From: Gemmatimonadota bacterium
GTDB lineage: Bacteria; Gemmatimonadota; Gemmatimonadetes; Gemmatimonadales; Gemmatimonadaceae
Length of the DNA: 38,276 nt
Direction: 5' to 3'
Assembly: GCA_025359135.1 (NCBI GenBank)
Contig: JANYHJ010000106.1
Coordinates: 1-38,276, forward strand
Under the pieces are notes generated by a model. That model made no database searches. It saw only the letters and a program-made list of their open reading frames with translations, and was not told the origin of the DNA. The position numbers and the translations under genes were made by a program. Of this stretch, positions 24,884 through 33,043 are shown in pieces. Positions within the stretch are counted from its first letter, which is position 1; each line of letters begins with the position of its first letter.

Positions 24884-25777
24884 ATGGAGTGGCTGAACTA
24901 TCACCATCTGCTCTACTTCTACGTTGTCGCGCGTGAGGGGAGCGTGGCGCGTGCCAGCACGGTGCTAAGCCTCGCGCAGCCGACGATCTCGGGCCAGATC
25001 CATGCCCTCGAGCGCGCGGTCGGACACAAGCTCTTTGCGCGCAGCGGCCGCAATCTCGTGCTCACGGAGACGGGCAAGATGGCGTATCGATACGCCGAGG
25101 AGATCTTCGCACTGGGTCGCGAACTCTCCGACACGCTGCGCGGACGCGCGGCAGGCAGCGTTTCGCGGCTTTCGGTGGGACTGGCCGACGCGATCCCGAA
25201 ACTCGTGGTGCACCGACTGATCGCCCCCGTGTTGCAGGGCGCCGAGCGGCGCATCATCCTGCGCGACGGCAAGCCCGACCTGCTCGTGGCGGACCTCGCG
25301 ATCCACGCACTCGATCTGGTGATCACCGACGCGCCGGTGGCGCCCACGATCAAGGTGCGCACGTTCAACCACCTGCTGCACGAAGGCACCGTGACGCTCT
25401 TCGCGGCCCCCAAGCTCGTGGCGCGTGCATCGAAGAACTTTCCCGAGTCGCTCAACGGCATTCCGTTCCTGATGCCGACCGACAACGCCCAACTACGGCG
25501 CTCGATCGACCAGTGGTTCGCCGACCGGAATTGGCGCCCGGAGATCGTCGGCGAGTTCGAGGACAGTGCGGTGCTCAAGACGTTCGGCATGCAAGGCGAG
25601 GGCGTGTTCGTGGGGCCCACGGTGGTGGCCGAGGCAATCAAGTCGCACTACAAGGTCAAGGCAGTGGGCGTGCTCGAGGGGCTCAAGGAGCGACTCTACG
25701 CGATCACGCTCGACCGAAAAGTGCGCAACCCGGCGGTGATCGCGATCATCGAGGGCGCGAAGCACCTGCGCGAGTGA
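24884..25777 (+). CDS. nhaR: LysR-family regulator, NhaR type
   Basis: NhaR activates Na+/H+ antiporter genes in response to sodium. The 297-residue protein starts MEWLNYHHLLYFYVVAREGS and has the LysR helix-turn-helix (SVARASTVLSLAQPTISGQI, HALERAVGHKLFARSGRNLV). An effector domain follows with RRIILRDGKPDLLVADLAIH, DLVITDAPVAPTIKVRTFNH and SAVLKTFGMQGEGVFVGPTV. These segments and the length (~300) fit NhaR rather than general LysR proteins. No nhaA lies in the window, so the target is elsewhere. It converges on purK. Confidence 0.88.
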   Translation: MEWLNYHHLLYFYVVAREGSVARASTVLSLAQPTISGQIHALERAVGHKLFARSGRNLVLTETGKMAYRYAEEIFALGRELSDTLRGRAAGSVSRLSVGLADAIPKLVVHRLIAPVLQGAERRIILRDGKPDLLVADLAIHALDLVITDAPVAPTIKVRTFNHLLHEGTVTLFAAPKLVARASKNFPESLNGIPFLMPTDNAQLRRSIDQWFADRNWRPEIVGEFEDSAVLKTFGMQGEGVFVGPTVVAEAIKSHYKVKAVGVLEGLKERLYAITLDRKVRNPAVIAIIEGAKHLRE

Positions 25778-25779
25778 TC

Positions 25780-25813
25780 GCGTACGCGGTCATGCGATGA
25801 GCGTCGCGTACGC
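25780..25813. terminator. inverted repeat between convergent nhaR and purK
   Basis: GCGTACGCG at 25780-25788 pairs with CGCGTACGC at 25805-25813. Two further wobble pairs (25789/25804, 25790/25803) leave a 12-nt loop. It lies 2 nt after the nhaR stop and overlaps the purK stop codon. No T-run follows, so termination is only suggested. Confidence 0.45.
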
Positions 25814-26923
25814 CGCGCGCACGAGGTCGCGAGCGTGCTCGCTCGTGTCGGCCACGGCCGAGAGGTGGCCCATCTTCCGACCGGGTCGCGCACCGGGCTT
25901 CCCATAAAGGTGCACGCGCACGCCGGGCATGGCCCAGGCGCGCGTGAAGTCCGGTTCGCCGTTGGTCCAGCAGTCGCCGAGCAGATTGTGGATGGCGGCC
26001 GGCACGAGCGTGGTCGGCGTCTCGAGCGGCAGGTCGCAGACGGCGCGCACGAGTTGCTCGAACTGGCTCACGCTCGCCCCACGCTCGGTCTGGTGGAAGG
26101 TGTTGTGCGGGCGCGGGGCGGTTTCGTTCACCAGCAACCGGCCATCGGCGGTGATGAACAGCTCGACCGCGAGCAACCCGACGATACCGAGTCTGTCGGT
26201 GATGGATTGCGCGAGCTCGACGGCCTCGCGTGTACGATGCGCGTCGACGGGGGCTGGTGCCACCGACCAGGTGAGGATGCCGTCGTCGTGATGGTTGAGC
26301 GACGGCGCGAAGCTCGCCATCTGGCCGCCGGCGCGGCGCGCGGTCATCACGGAGATCTCGGTGGCGATGTCGAGGAACTGCTCGACGACGCAGCACGGTG
26401 CGCCGATGCGCGTGAAGGCCTGGGCGCCGCCCTCGCGGTCGTGCACGCGCACCTGACCGCGTCCGTCGTAGCCGCCCATCGTCGACTTGACGATGCAGGG
26501 CGCGAGCGCGCGCACCGCGTCCGCGCATTCATGGGCACTCGTGACGACGCGCATCAGGCCGACGGGAAAGCCGTGCGATGCGAGCCATGATTTCTGCCGC
26601 GCGCGGTCCTGCACCGTGTGCACGGCGGCGACGGCGGGATGCACCGGTGCGTGCATGGCGGCCGCGGCGAGCGCCTCGCTCGGCACCTGCTCGATCTCGA
26701 GCGTGACCACGTGCACGCGTGATGCGAAGTCCTCGACCGCGGCGATGTCGCCGTAGGGGGCGGTGACCGTGCGTGATGCGATGGCGCGAGCCGCGCATGC
26801 GGGATCGGGGTCGAGCACGTGCACGTCGTAGCCCATGGCGCGTGCGGCCATGCCGGTGAGGCGGCCCAGCTGGCCACCACCCACGATGCCGATCGTGGCA
26901 CCGGGGAGGATCGGTGCGGACAC
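25790..26923 (-). CDS. purK: N5-carboxyaminoimidazole ribonucleotide synthase
   Basis: PurK uses ATP and bicarbonate to carboxylate aminoimidazole ribonucleotide in purine synthesis, and PurE then rearranges the product. The 377-residue ATP-grasp protein begins with IGIVGGGQLGRLTGMAARAM and has HPAVAAVHTVQDRARQKSWL, the ATP-binding IVKSTMGGYDGRGQ, VVEQFLDIATEISVM, and the metal site LLAVELFITADGRLLVNETA-PRPHNTFH. I chose the GTG at 26923, 7 nt after the purE stop. The in-frame ATG at 26971 would overlap purE by 41 nt and add an Arg-rich tail not typical of PurK. Confidence 0.93.
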   Translation of the reverse strand: MSAPILPGATIGIVGGGQLGRLTGMAARAMGYDVHVLDPDPACAARAIASRTVTAPYGDIAAVEDFASRVHVVTLEIEQVPSEALAAAAMHAPVHPAVAAVHTVQDRARQKSWLASHGFPVGLMRVVTSAHECADAVRALAPCIVKSTMGGYDGRGQVRVHDREGGAQAFTRIGAPCCVVEQFLDIATEISVMTARRAGGQMASFAPSLNHHDDGILTWSVAPAPVDAHRTREAVELAQSITDRLGIVGLLAVELFITADGRLLVNETAPRPHNTFHQTERGASVSQFEQLVRAVCDLPLETPTTLVPAAIHNLLGDCWTNGEPDFTRAWAMPGVRVHLYGKPGARPGRKMGHLSAVADTSEHARDLVRAAYATLIA

Positions 26924-26930
26924 CCGGCGG

Positions 26931-27416
26931 TTACGTGAGATCGGAGCCGCGCGCCTCGGCGGCCTTCGCATCGCGCCGGGCCTGCAGCTGCGCGCGGAGC
27001 GCCGGGCGCGAGCTGGCGAGCACCTGCGCGGCGAGAAGGGCGGCGTTGATGGCGCCCGGCTTGCCGATGGCGAGCGTTCCGACGGGCACGCCGGCCGGCA
27101 TCTGCACGATCGAGAGCAGGGCGTCGTTGCCGTTGAGCGCAGTGGCCGGGATCGGCACGCCGAGCACGGGAACGAGTGTCTTGGACGCGACCATGCCCGG
27201 CAGGTGGGCGGCGCCGCCCGCGCCGGCGATGATGACCTGGAGCCCGCGCGCTTCAGCCGTCGCAGCGTACGCGAACATGTCGTCGGGGGTCCGATGCGCG
27301 GAGATCACCTTCTTCTCGTACGCGATCCCCAATTCGTCGAGCACGTCGCAGGCGTGCTTCATCACCTCGAAGTCCGAGCTGGATCCCATGATGACGCCGA
27401 CGAGCGGTGCCGTCAT
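26931..27416 (-). CDS. purE: N5-carboxyaminoimidazole ribonucleotide mutase
   Basis: PurE converts N5-CAIR to 4-carboxy-AIR, the step after PurK. The 161-residue protein shows the class I signature: [79 protein letters not shown] and [15 protein letters not shown]. The ATG at 27416 overlaps the icd stop (ATGA). The operon order icd-purE-purK joins a TCA enzyme to purine synthesis, although no functional link is known. Confidence 0.96.
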   Translation of the reverse strand: MTAPLVGVIMGSSSDFEVMKHACDVLDELGIAYEKKVISAHRTPDDMFAYAATAEARGLQVIIAGAGGAAHLPGMVASKTLVPVLGVPIPATALNGNDALLSIVQMPAGVPVGTLAIGKPGAINAALLAAQVLASSRPALRAQLQARRDAKAAEARGSDLT

Positions 27417-28870
27417 GACTGACCCTGCGCCTTGGTGAAGCCGTCGACGCCATCGAAGACCTGCAGCTTCTCGACGTGCATCCACGGGGCGACGGTTGCG
27501 GCGCGGGCGAGGAGATCGAGAATGGTCGCGTCATCGACCGGCTGGCCGTCGGATCTCACGAAGCGACAACGCCAGACGTCGACCGCATCAGTCCGCGCCG
27601 ATCCCGTGCTCGGGTAGACCTGCGTGCCGCGGTTGTCGACGAGCACGAGCTTGAGCGCTGAGCCCTTGATGGCGGCCTCGACCTTGGGTCCGATCGTCGC
27701 GGCATCGGTATCGGCTTCGACGAAGACGTCGCAGCCGACGACCTTGCGATCGCGGGCGATGACGCGCGCCGCGGGCGTGATCGACGGCGGAAAGTGGAGC
27801 GGCGTGCCCGAGCGCACCATCCAGTTGTCGGTCTTCTTGCCGAGGTTGGCGATGATCGCATCGGTGAACGCGGTCGTGCCGACTGCTGGCTTGCCACGTG
27901 CCAGGTCGATCGTGTGTACACCCGATTCGAGCGTGACGAGCACCGCATTCTCGACCCGGTTGGCGTGGTCGAAGAGGCCGAGGTAGCGGAGCATCATGAC
28001 GGCCGAGAGCAGCACTGCGGTCGGATTCGCCTTGTCCTGTCCCGCGATCGCCGGCGCGGTGCCGTGCACCGCTTCGAAGATCGCGCAATCGGCGCCCATG
28101 TTGGCGGACGGCGCGAACCCGAGCCCGCCGCCCAGCCCCGACGCGAGGTCGGAGAGGATGTCACCGTTCATGTTGGTCATCACGATCACGCCGAACTGTT
28201 CCGGCGCGATCACGAGCTGGTGGGCGCAGTTGTCGACGAGCATCTGCTCGGCGGTGATGTCCGGATATTCGGGCGCGATCTCGTCGAAGGTGCGCTGCAG
28301 CATCCCCTCGGAGAGCTTGAGGATGTTGGCCTTGGTGGCGCAGGTGACCTTGTGGCGTCCCTCGCTGCGCGCCACCTCGAAGGCGAGCTGCACGATCTTC
28401 TCGCAGCCCTTCTTCGAGACGACCTTGAGCGATTGGGCGACCCCGGGCGACTGCATGTGTTCGATGCCGCCGTAGAGGTCCTCGATGTTCTCGCGCACGA
28501 TCTGCAGGTCGACGCCGCGCCCCGCGAAGACGGTCGGCACGCCGGGCAGTTCGCGCACCGGACGCAGGTTGCCGTACGTCTCGAAGAGCTTGCGCAACGT
28601 CACGTTCGCGCTCTTCTCGCCCTTGCCGATCGGCGTGGCCAGCGGCCCCTTGATGACGCAGCGATTGCGCTCGATCGAGTCGAGGGTCTCCCTGGGCACG
28701 CCGCTGCCGATCCCCTTCTTGAAGGCCTCGCCGCCCGCGACGCCGTTTTCGAAGTCGAGCGGGGCGCCGGCGGCCTGCAGGACGCGCACGGTGGCGCCGA
28801 CCACTTCGGGGCCGATGCCGTCACCCGGCAGGACGGTGATGGTGCGGCGGGCAGGAGCGGAGGCAGTCAC
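27413..28870 (-). CDS. icd: isocitrate dehydrogenase (NADP-type, long form)
   Basis: Icd oxidatively decarboxylates isocitrate to 2-oxoglutarate in the TCA cycle. The 485-residue protein has [40 protein letters not shown] (substrate-phosphate region), [58 protein letters not shown] and [22 protein letters not shown]-terminal extension of about 130 residues ([33 protein letters not shown]) matches the ~480-residue form known from alphaproteobacteria and Rickettsia (TIGR02924-like) rather than the 416-residue E. coli form. The start is a GTG at 28870. It is first in icd-purE-purK. Confidence 0.93.
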   Translation of the reverse strand: MTASAPARRTITVLPGDGIGPEVVGATVRVLQAAGAPLDFENGVAGGEAFKKGIGSGVPRETLDSIERNRCVIKGPLATPIGKGEKSANVTLRKLFETYGNLRPVRELPGVPTVFAGRGVDLQIVRENIEDLYGGIEHMQSPGVAQSLKVVSKKGCEKIVQLAFEVARSEGRHKVTCATKANILKLSEGMLQRTFDEIAPEYPDITAEQMLVDNCAHQLVIAPEQFGVIVMTNMNGDILSDLASGLGGGLGFAPSANMGADCAIFEAVHGTAPAIAGQDKANPTAVLLSAVMMLRYLGLFDHANRVENAVLVTLESGVHTIDLARGKPAVGTTAFTDAIIANLGKKTDNWMVRSGTPLHFPPSITPAARVIARDRKVVGCDVFVEADTDAATIGPKVEAAIKGSALKLVLVDNRGTQVYPSTGSARTDAVDVWRCRFVRSDGQPVDDATILDLLARAATVAPWMHVEKLQVFDGVDGFTKAQGQS

Positions 28871-28920
28871 GGGAAATCGGGAGTGAGGCGGTTGCTGCGA
28901 GGAAATCCGGCGAGGGCGTA

Positions 28921-28926
28921 AAGCTA
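28921..28926 (-). promoter_or_regulatory. candidate -10 box for icd
   Basis: TAGCTT on the minus strand (28926-28921) is the same -10 form as before nhaR and PAP2. It would give a leader of about 45 nt. No good -35 lies at 16-18 nt, only pyrimidine-rich DNA. Confidence 0.35.
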
Positions 28927-28982
28927 CCGCGCGAGGGGACCGAAGGAAAACCGCCCGCCGTTCCCGCGCTTAATTTCCACGC

Positions 28983-30656
28983 GTGACGACGCCTGTTGAC
29001 TCCGACCCGCGGGCCTCGCCGCGTTGGTGGTGGGCGCCGGCCGCCGTGGTGCTCGTGGCGGCGCTGGCGTCCGCGGCGTCGCTCGGCAATGGCTTCGCGA
29101 TGGACGACGTGCCGATCGTGCAGGCCAACGACGCGGTGCACGACGCCGCGCACTGGTGGCGCCGCTTCGCCGAGTCCTACTGGCCGCCCATGCGCGGCGG
29201 CGGGCTGTATCGACCGCTGACGATGCTGATCTACGCCGGCCTGTGGGCGGTGGGCAAGGGGAGCCCGGCGCCGTTTCACTGGGCCAACGTGCTGCTGTAC
29301 GTCGCGCTCTGTCTCGCGGTGCTGCGACTGGCGCGCGCGCTGTTGCCTGAACGCGGCGCCGTGGCCGCCGCGCTGCTCTTCGCGGCGCATCCGGTGCACG
29401 TGGAAGCGGTGGCCAACGTGGTCGGGCTCTCCGAGATGCTGGCGGCGATCCCGATGGTGCTGGCGGTGGCGTTGTTCCTAGAGCGGCGACACCAGGGCGA
29501 TCTCCGCGCGCGCGACATCGCCGTGCTGACGGCGCTCTACGCGTGGGGTTGCCTCGCCAAGGAACACGGCGCGATGCTCCCGCTCGTGCTCGGAGTCGCG
29601 GAGCTGGTGGTGGTACCATACACCATCGGTCGCTGGCGACGACTGGTTCCGCTGCTCGCGTCACTCAGCGTGGTGGCCGTGGCGTATCTCGCGGCACGTC
29701 ACGCCGTGCTCGCCGGGGTGAAGGGCGAGTTTCCCCACGTCGTGTGGGCCACGCATTCAGGTGCGACGCGACACCTCACGATGCTGGGCGTGTCGCTGGA
29801 ATGGCTCCGGCTGCTGTTCTGGCCCGCGCACCTCTCGGCCGAATATTCACCGCCGAACATTCCCGTCATCACCGGGTGGACGTGGGTGCTCATCCCCGCG
29901 CTGTTCGTCGTGTATGGCGTGAAGAGCATGGCGGTGTTCGGCCGGCGGCGCTGGCCGGTACCCGCATTCGCCTGCGCATGGCTCGTGATCACGCTCTTTC
30001 CCGTGAGCAACACGCTGGTGGTGGCAGGGCTCATCCTCGCGGAGCGCACGCTGCTCGTGCCGAGCGTCGCGGCGGTGCTGATCGCCGGATGGGCGCTCGA
30101 CCACGCCCTCACCGCCGCGCGTGAGGCCGCGACGCCGTCGCCGCTCGCGCGACCGCTGGCCGGCGCGATCGTGGCGCTCCTCGTGATCGCGGGCACGTGG
30201 CGCAGTTTCGAACGCTCGATGGTCTGGCACGACAACGGCACCCTCTTCGCGCAGACGGTGCGCGACGTCCCGGACTCGTATCGCGCACACTATCACTTGG
30301 GCGCCTGGTTTCTCGATCACGACAAGTTGGTGGACGCCGAGCGCGAATTGCGCGCGGCCATCGCGCTCTATCCGCTCGACTACGAGCCGCGCGCCTTCCT
30401 GGCCGAGACGTATCGCAAGCACGAACTCTGCGCGCCCGCGATTCCGCTCTATCGCGAAGCCTTGGCCATCGTGCCGCGGGCCGGTGTTCCGCGGGCCGGC
30501 TACGTGGCGTGCCTGATCGGGGGGGCGCAGTACGACTCCGCGCGCGCGGTGGCGCGGCGCGGCATCGGCAAGGGATGGGAGGCGGAGTCCGAACTCAAGC
30601 GGCTCGTGGGCGTCGCCGACAGCCTGGAGCATGCCAACGGCGCCGCGCGCAACTAG
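28983..30656 (+). CDS. TMTC-like multi-pass membrane protein with C-terminal TPRs
   Basis: The 557-residue protein has about ten membrane segments (for example AVVLVAALASAASLGNGFAM, LLYVALCLAVLRLARALL, MLAAIPMVLAVALFLE). A GT-C-like first loop (FAMDDVPIVQAND) and an AAHPVHVEAVANVVGLSEM segment are typical of TMTC/DUF1736 proteins, which in eukaryotes are O-mannosyltransferases. The C-terminal ~120 residues form TPR-like helices (YRAHYHLGAWFLDHDKLVDA, ERELRAAIALYPLDYEPRAF). A polyprenyl-phosphate sugar donor is plausible but inferred. The GTG at 28983 is used. It shares a promoter region with divergent icd and ends within a palindrome. Confidence 0.82.
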   Translation: MTTPVDSDPRASPRWWWAPAAVVLVAALASAASLGNGFAMDDVPIVQANDAVHDAAHWWRRFAESYWPPMRGGGLYRPLTMLIYAGLWAVGKGSPAPFHWANVLLYVALCLAVLRLARALLPERGAVAAALLFAAHPVHVEAVANVVGLSEMLAAIPMVLAVALFLERRHQGDLRARDIAVLTALYAWGCLAKEHGAMLPLVLGVAELVVVPYTIGRWRRLVPLLASLSVVAVAYLAARHAVLAGVKGEFPHVVWATHSGATRHLTMLGVSLEWLRLLFWPAHLSAEYSPPNIPVITGWTWVLIPALFVVYGVKSMAVFGRRRWPVPAFACAWLVITLFPVSNTLVVAGLILAERTLLVPSVAAVLIAGWALDHALTAAREAATPSPLARPLAGAIVALLVIAGTWRSFERSMVWHDNGTLFAQTVRDVPDSYRAHYHLGAWFLDHDKLVDAERELRAAIALYPLDYEPRAFLAETYRKHELCAPAIPLYREALAIVPRAGVPRAGYVACLIGGAQYDSARAVARRGIGKGWEAESELKRLVGVADSLEHANGAARN

Positions 30657-30670
30657 CCGCGGCTAGTTGC
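30649..30670. repeat. perfect 22-bp palindrome containing both convergent stop codons
   Basis: The half-site GCAACTAGCCG is followed exactly by its reverse complement. The TAG of the TMTC-like gene (30654-30656) and the TAG of the minus-strand secreted-protein gene (30663-30665) are symmetry-related, and both proteins end in Asn. It can form a 10-bp hairpin with a 2-base loop in either transcript and probably serves as a shared terminator or 3'-end protector. No T-run follows. Confidence 0.75.
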
Positions 30671-31457
30671 AGACCATGTATTCCTTGCCGTTGACGACGG
30701 GAATCGGCGAGCCGTTCGAGTTGAATGTCATCTTGAATGCGGCCGGTTGCCACGTGACGCCGTCCTCGGAGAAGGCGAGCACGCCGTTCGTGAACCGCCA
30801 CCGCCCGGTGTTGCCACCGTCGGCCTGACCGACGACGGAGCCGTTGACGCCGGAGTTCGATGATTCGCGGCGCTGGTTGGATCGCGCCACGCCGTCGCGA
30901 CTGAGCACGACGCGCTCCGTCTGCGTGGTGCCGCTCGAGCTCGAGTAGGTCTGCGAACCGGAGTACGAGAAGGCGCACCAGGCGTTGGCCGTGAGCAGCT
31001 GGATCATGCGCTGGTCGACGTCGGTTGCTCCACCGGCGCTGGTCGCGGCGGGCGGCGCGGCAGGGTTCAAGCGCGCGGGTGGCGCCGCTGCAACGCCCGT
31101 TGAACGACTGAGGATGATCTGCTGCGCCGTGTTGAGATTCGGCGTGCCAGTCGGTCCCGGCTCCGCGACCACAAGCAACAGCGTCGCGCCCTTCACGTGC
31201 GCCTGGAAGTAGAGCGCCATGCCGCGACCGGCGATCGTCCCGGTGGCTTCGTCGCCGGTGGTGGTGCCGGTGACCGCGAAGGTGTTGCCATTGCCCGTGA
31301 ACATTCCGCCCAAGGCGCGGTTGCCCGCGTCGGTGAGCGTGAGCGTCGTGATGCCACCCTGCTGGTTGCGGACCTCCCATGTGCCGATGAAGGCCTGCGC
31401 GCGTACACGTGGCGCGGCCAACAGGAGAACGGACACGAGCAGCAGCGCGCGACGCAT
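30663..31457 (-). CDS. secreted protein of unknown function
   Basis: The 264-residue protein has a signal peptide (ALLLVSVLLLAAPRVRAQA). An N-terminal lipocalin-like or beta-rich part (FIGTWEVRNQQGGITTLTLT, GTTTGDEATGTIAGRGMALY) is joined by a Pro/Ala-rich linker (about residues 120-145) to a second beta domain (LLTANAWCAFSYSGSQTYSS, RWRFTNGVLAFSEDGVTWQP), and it ends VVNGKEYMVCN. The pairing GTWE...LTLT resembles proteins that monitor a small-molecule or surface signal, but I cannot name a family. Two Cys near the C-terminus may form a disulfide. GAGG lies 5 nt before the ATG. It lies downstream of the MFS gene by about 100 nt on the same strand. Confidence 0.78.
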   Translation of the reverse strand: MRRALLLVSVLLLAAPRVRAQAFIGTWEVRNQQGGITTLTLTDAGNRALGGMFTGNGNTFAVTGTTTGDEATGTIAGRGMALYFQAHVKGATLLLVVAEPGPTGTPNLNTAQQIILSRSTGVAAAPPARLNPAAPPAATSAGGATDVDQRMIQLLTANAWCAFSYSGSQTYSSSSGTTQTERVVLSRDGVARSNQRRESSNSGVNGSVVGQADGGNTGRWRFTNGVLAFSEDGVTWQPAAFKMTFNSNGSPIPVVNGKEYMVCN

Positions 31458-31559
31458 CGCAACCTCGTGAGGGAGATGTCCTGAAGTTGCGTGGTCAGTT
31501 GGTGCGTCGCAACACGATTCCCGGCCGCGTGCGTAGCCAGCCGGGCCGCGAATGATGCG

Positions 31560-32849
31560 CTACGGTCCAGTCTCCGCGGCCGTTCGCACGGCCGATTCCT
31601 CGGCGTCGCGCGCATCCGCCGGCGTGAGCGTGTGCAACGCGCCAATGCGGGCGAGCTGCGGCCAGGTGAGCGCCACGACGCCCGTGACCACGATGGCGCC
31701 GAGTCCGCCGGCCACCACACTCGCCACGGGACCGAAGAGTGCCGCCGTTGCGCCGCTCTCGAAGGAGCCGAGCTCGTTCGAGAAGCCGATGAAGAGGAAG
31801 TTCACCGCCGAGACCCGGCCGCGCAGCGCGTCGGGGGTGATGACCTGCTCGATCGTGGCGCGGATGACAACGCTCACGGCGTCGAAGGCGCCCGTCATGA
31901 AGAGGCAGAAGAGCGAGAGCCCGATCGAGCGCGAGAGGCCGAACCCGAGCGTGGCAAGGCCGAACCCCGCGACGACGGCGAGCAGCACCTTGCCCGGTTC
32001 GCGCCACGGTCGCATGCGCGTCGTGATGAGCGCCATCGTGAGCGCGCCGACGGCCGGTGCGGCGCGCAGGACGCCGAGCCCGACGGGGCCCGCGTGGAGG
32101 ATGTCCTTGGCGAAGATGGGCAGGAGCGCCACGGCACCGCCCAGCAGCACCGCGAAGAGGTCGAGCGTGATGGCCGCGAGGTAGATCGGGTTGCGGCGAA
32201 TGAAGGCGATGCCCGCGAAGAGTTCGCGCGAGTCGTGATGTTCGCGCGCCGGCGGCGGGCGCATGGCGGGCAGCCGCGTAAGCGCGAGCACGAACACGAG
32301 TTGCCCGAGCGCGCCGACGGCGTACGCCCACGCCGCGGAACCGGTGAGCGCGATCAGCAGTCCGCCGACGGCCGGTCCCGAGATCGCCGCGATTTCATAG
32401 GACGACGACATCCACGCATTCGCGTTGGCGAGTTGCTCCGGTGGCACCAGCTGCGGGATGACCGCGCCGCCAGCCGGCGCGGCGAACGCGCGTGCGACTC
32501 CGACGAAGACGAGGCAGGCGTACACCACGGGCACGCCAGCGCCCAGCTGCGTCGCGGCAATCAGTCCGAGTCCCACGAGCGTGAGCAGCGCGTGCGCGCC
32601 GATGAGGATGTTGCGCCGCGGATACCGGTCGGCCGCATTGCCGGCGTAGAACATCAAGACGAGCACGGGCGCGAGCTCGAACGCGCCAACCAGGCCCAAC
32701 GCCCACGCGTCGTGCGTGCGCTCGTAGAGATCCCACCCCACCGCAGTCGAGATGATCTGGTTGCCGAGCACCGCCGCCGCCCGTCCACCCGCGTAAGCGC
32801 GCACGAGGGGATTGCGAATGCCGCTGTAGGGGTCGTGCCGATCGCTCAT
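31560..32849 (-). CDS. MFS transporter, EntS-like
   Basis: The 429-residue protein has about twelve membrane segments and resembles the MFS_3 group (PF05977), which includes the enterobactin exporter EntS. It starts with PLVRAYAGGRAAAVLGNQII and VGWDLYERTHDAWALGLVGA, and has the loop motif NAADRYPRRNIL, PQLVPPEQLANANAWMSSSY, and VITPDALRGRVSAVNFLFIG between the halves. Substrate is unknown and no siderophore genes are in the window. The ATG at 32849 was chosen because the longer frame adds no MFS-like sequence. It is divergent from the kinase gene. Confidence 0.88.
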   Translation of the reverse strand: MSDRHDPYSGIRNPLVRAYAGGRAAAVLGNQIISTAVGWDLYERTHDAWALGLVGAFELAPVLVLMFYAGNAADRYPRRNILIGAHALLTLVGLGLIAATQLGAGVPVVYACLVFVGVARAFAAPAGGAVIPQLVPPEQLANANAWMSSSYEIAAISGPAVGGLLIALTGSAAWAYAVGALGQLVFVLALTRLPAMRPPPAREHHDSRELFAGIAFIRRNPIYLAAITLDLFAVLLGGAVALLPIFAKDILHAGPVGLGVLRAAPAVGALTMALITTRMRPWREPGKVLLAVVAGFGLATLGFGLSRSIGLSLFCLFMTGAFDAVSVVIRATIEQVITPDALRGRVSAVNFLFIGFSNELGSFESGATAALFGPVASVVAGGLGAIVVTGVVALTWPQLARIGALHTLTPADARDAEESAVRTAAETGP

Positions 32850-32948
32850 GCGGGCGCGTGGGGAGTGGCACGCGCCAGTCGCGCACCCGAGCGACCAAAC
32901 TATCCACGGGAGGGGGCGGCCGACCATCGCGGCGCAAGCAGTCCGCAC

Positions 32949-32976
32949 TTGACGCGTCGGTCGCGGTCGCGAGCTT
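32949..32976 (+). promoter_or_regulatory. candidate promoter of the kinase gene
   Basis: TTGACG at 32949-32954, 16 nt, GAGCTT at 32971-32976, followed by TCCC. The layout copies the nhaR promoter (TTGACGCG, 16 nt, TAGCTTTTCC). The predicted leader is about 60 nt. Confidence 0.5.
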
Positions 32977-33043
32977 TCCCACGAGCGCGGTCGCTGGCAT
33001 CGCCCGCGCCCAGTCGCCCCGCGAGATCGCGGTGACGCCGGCG

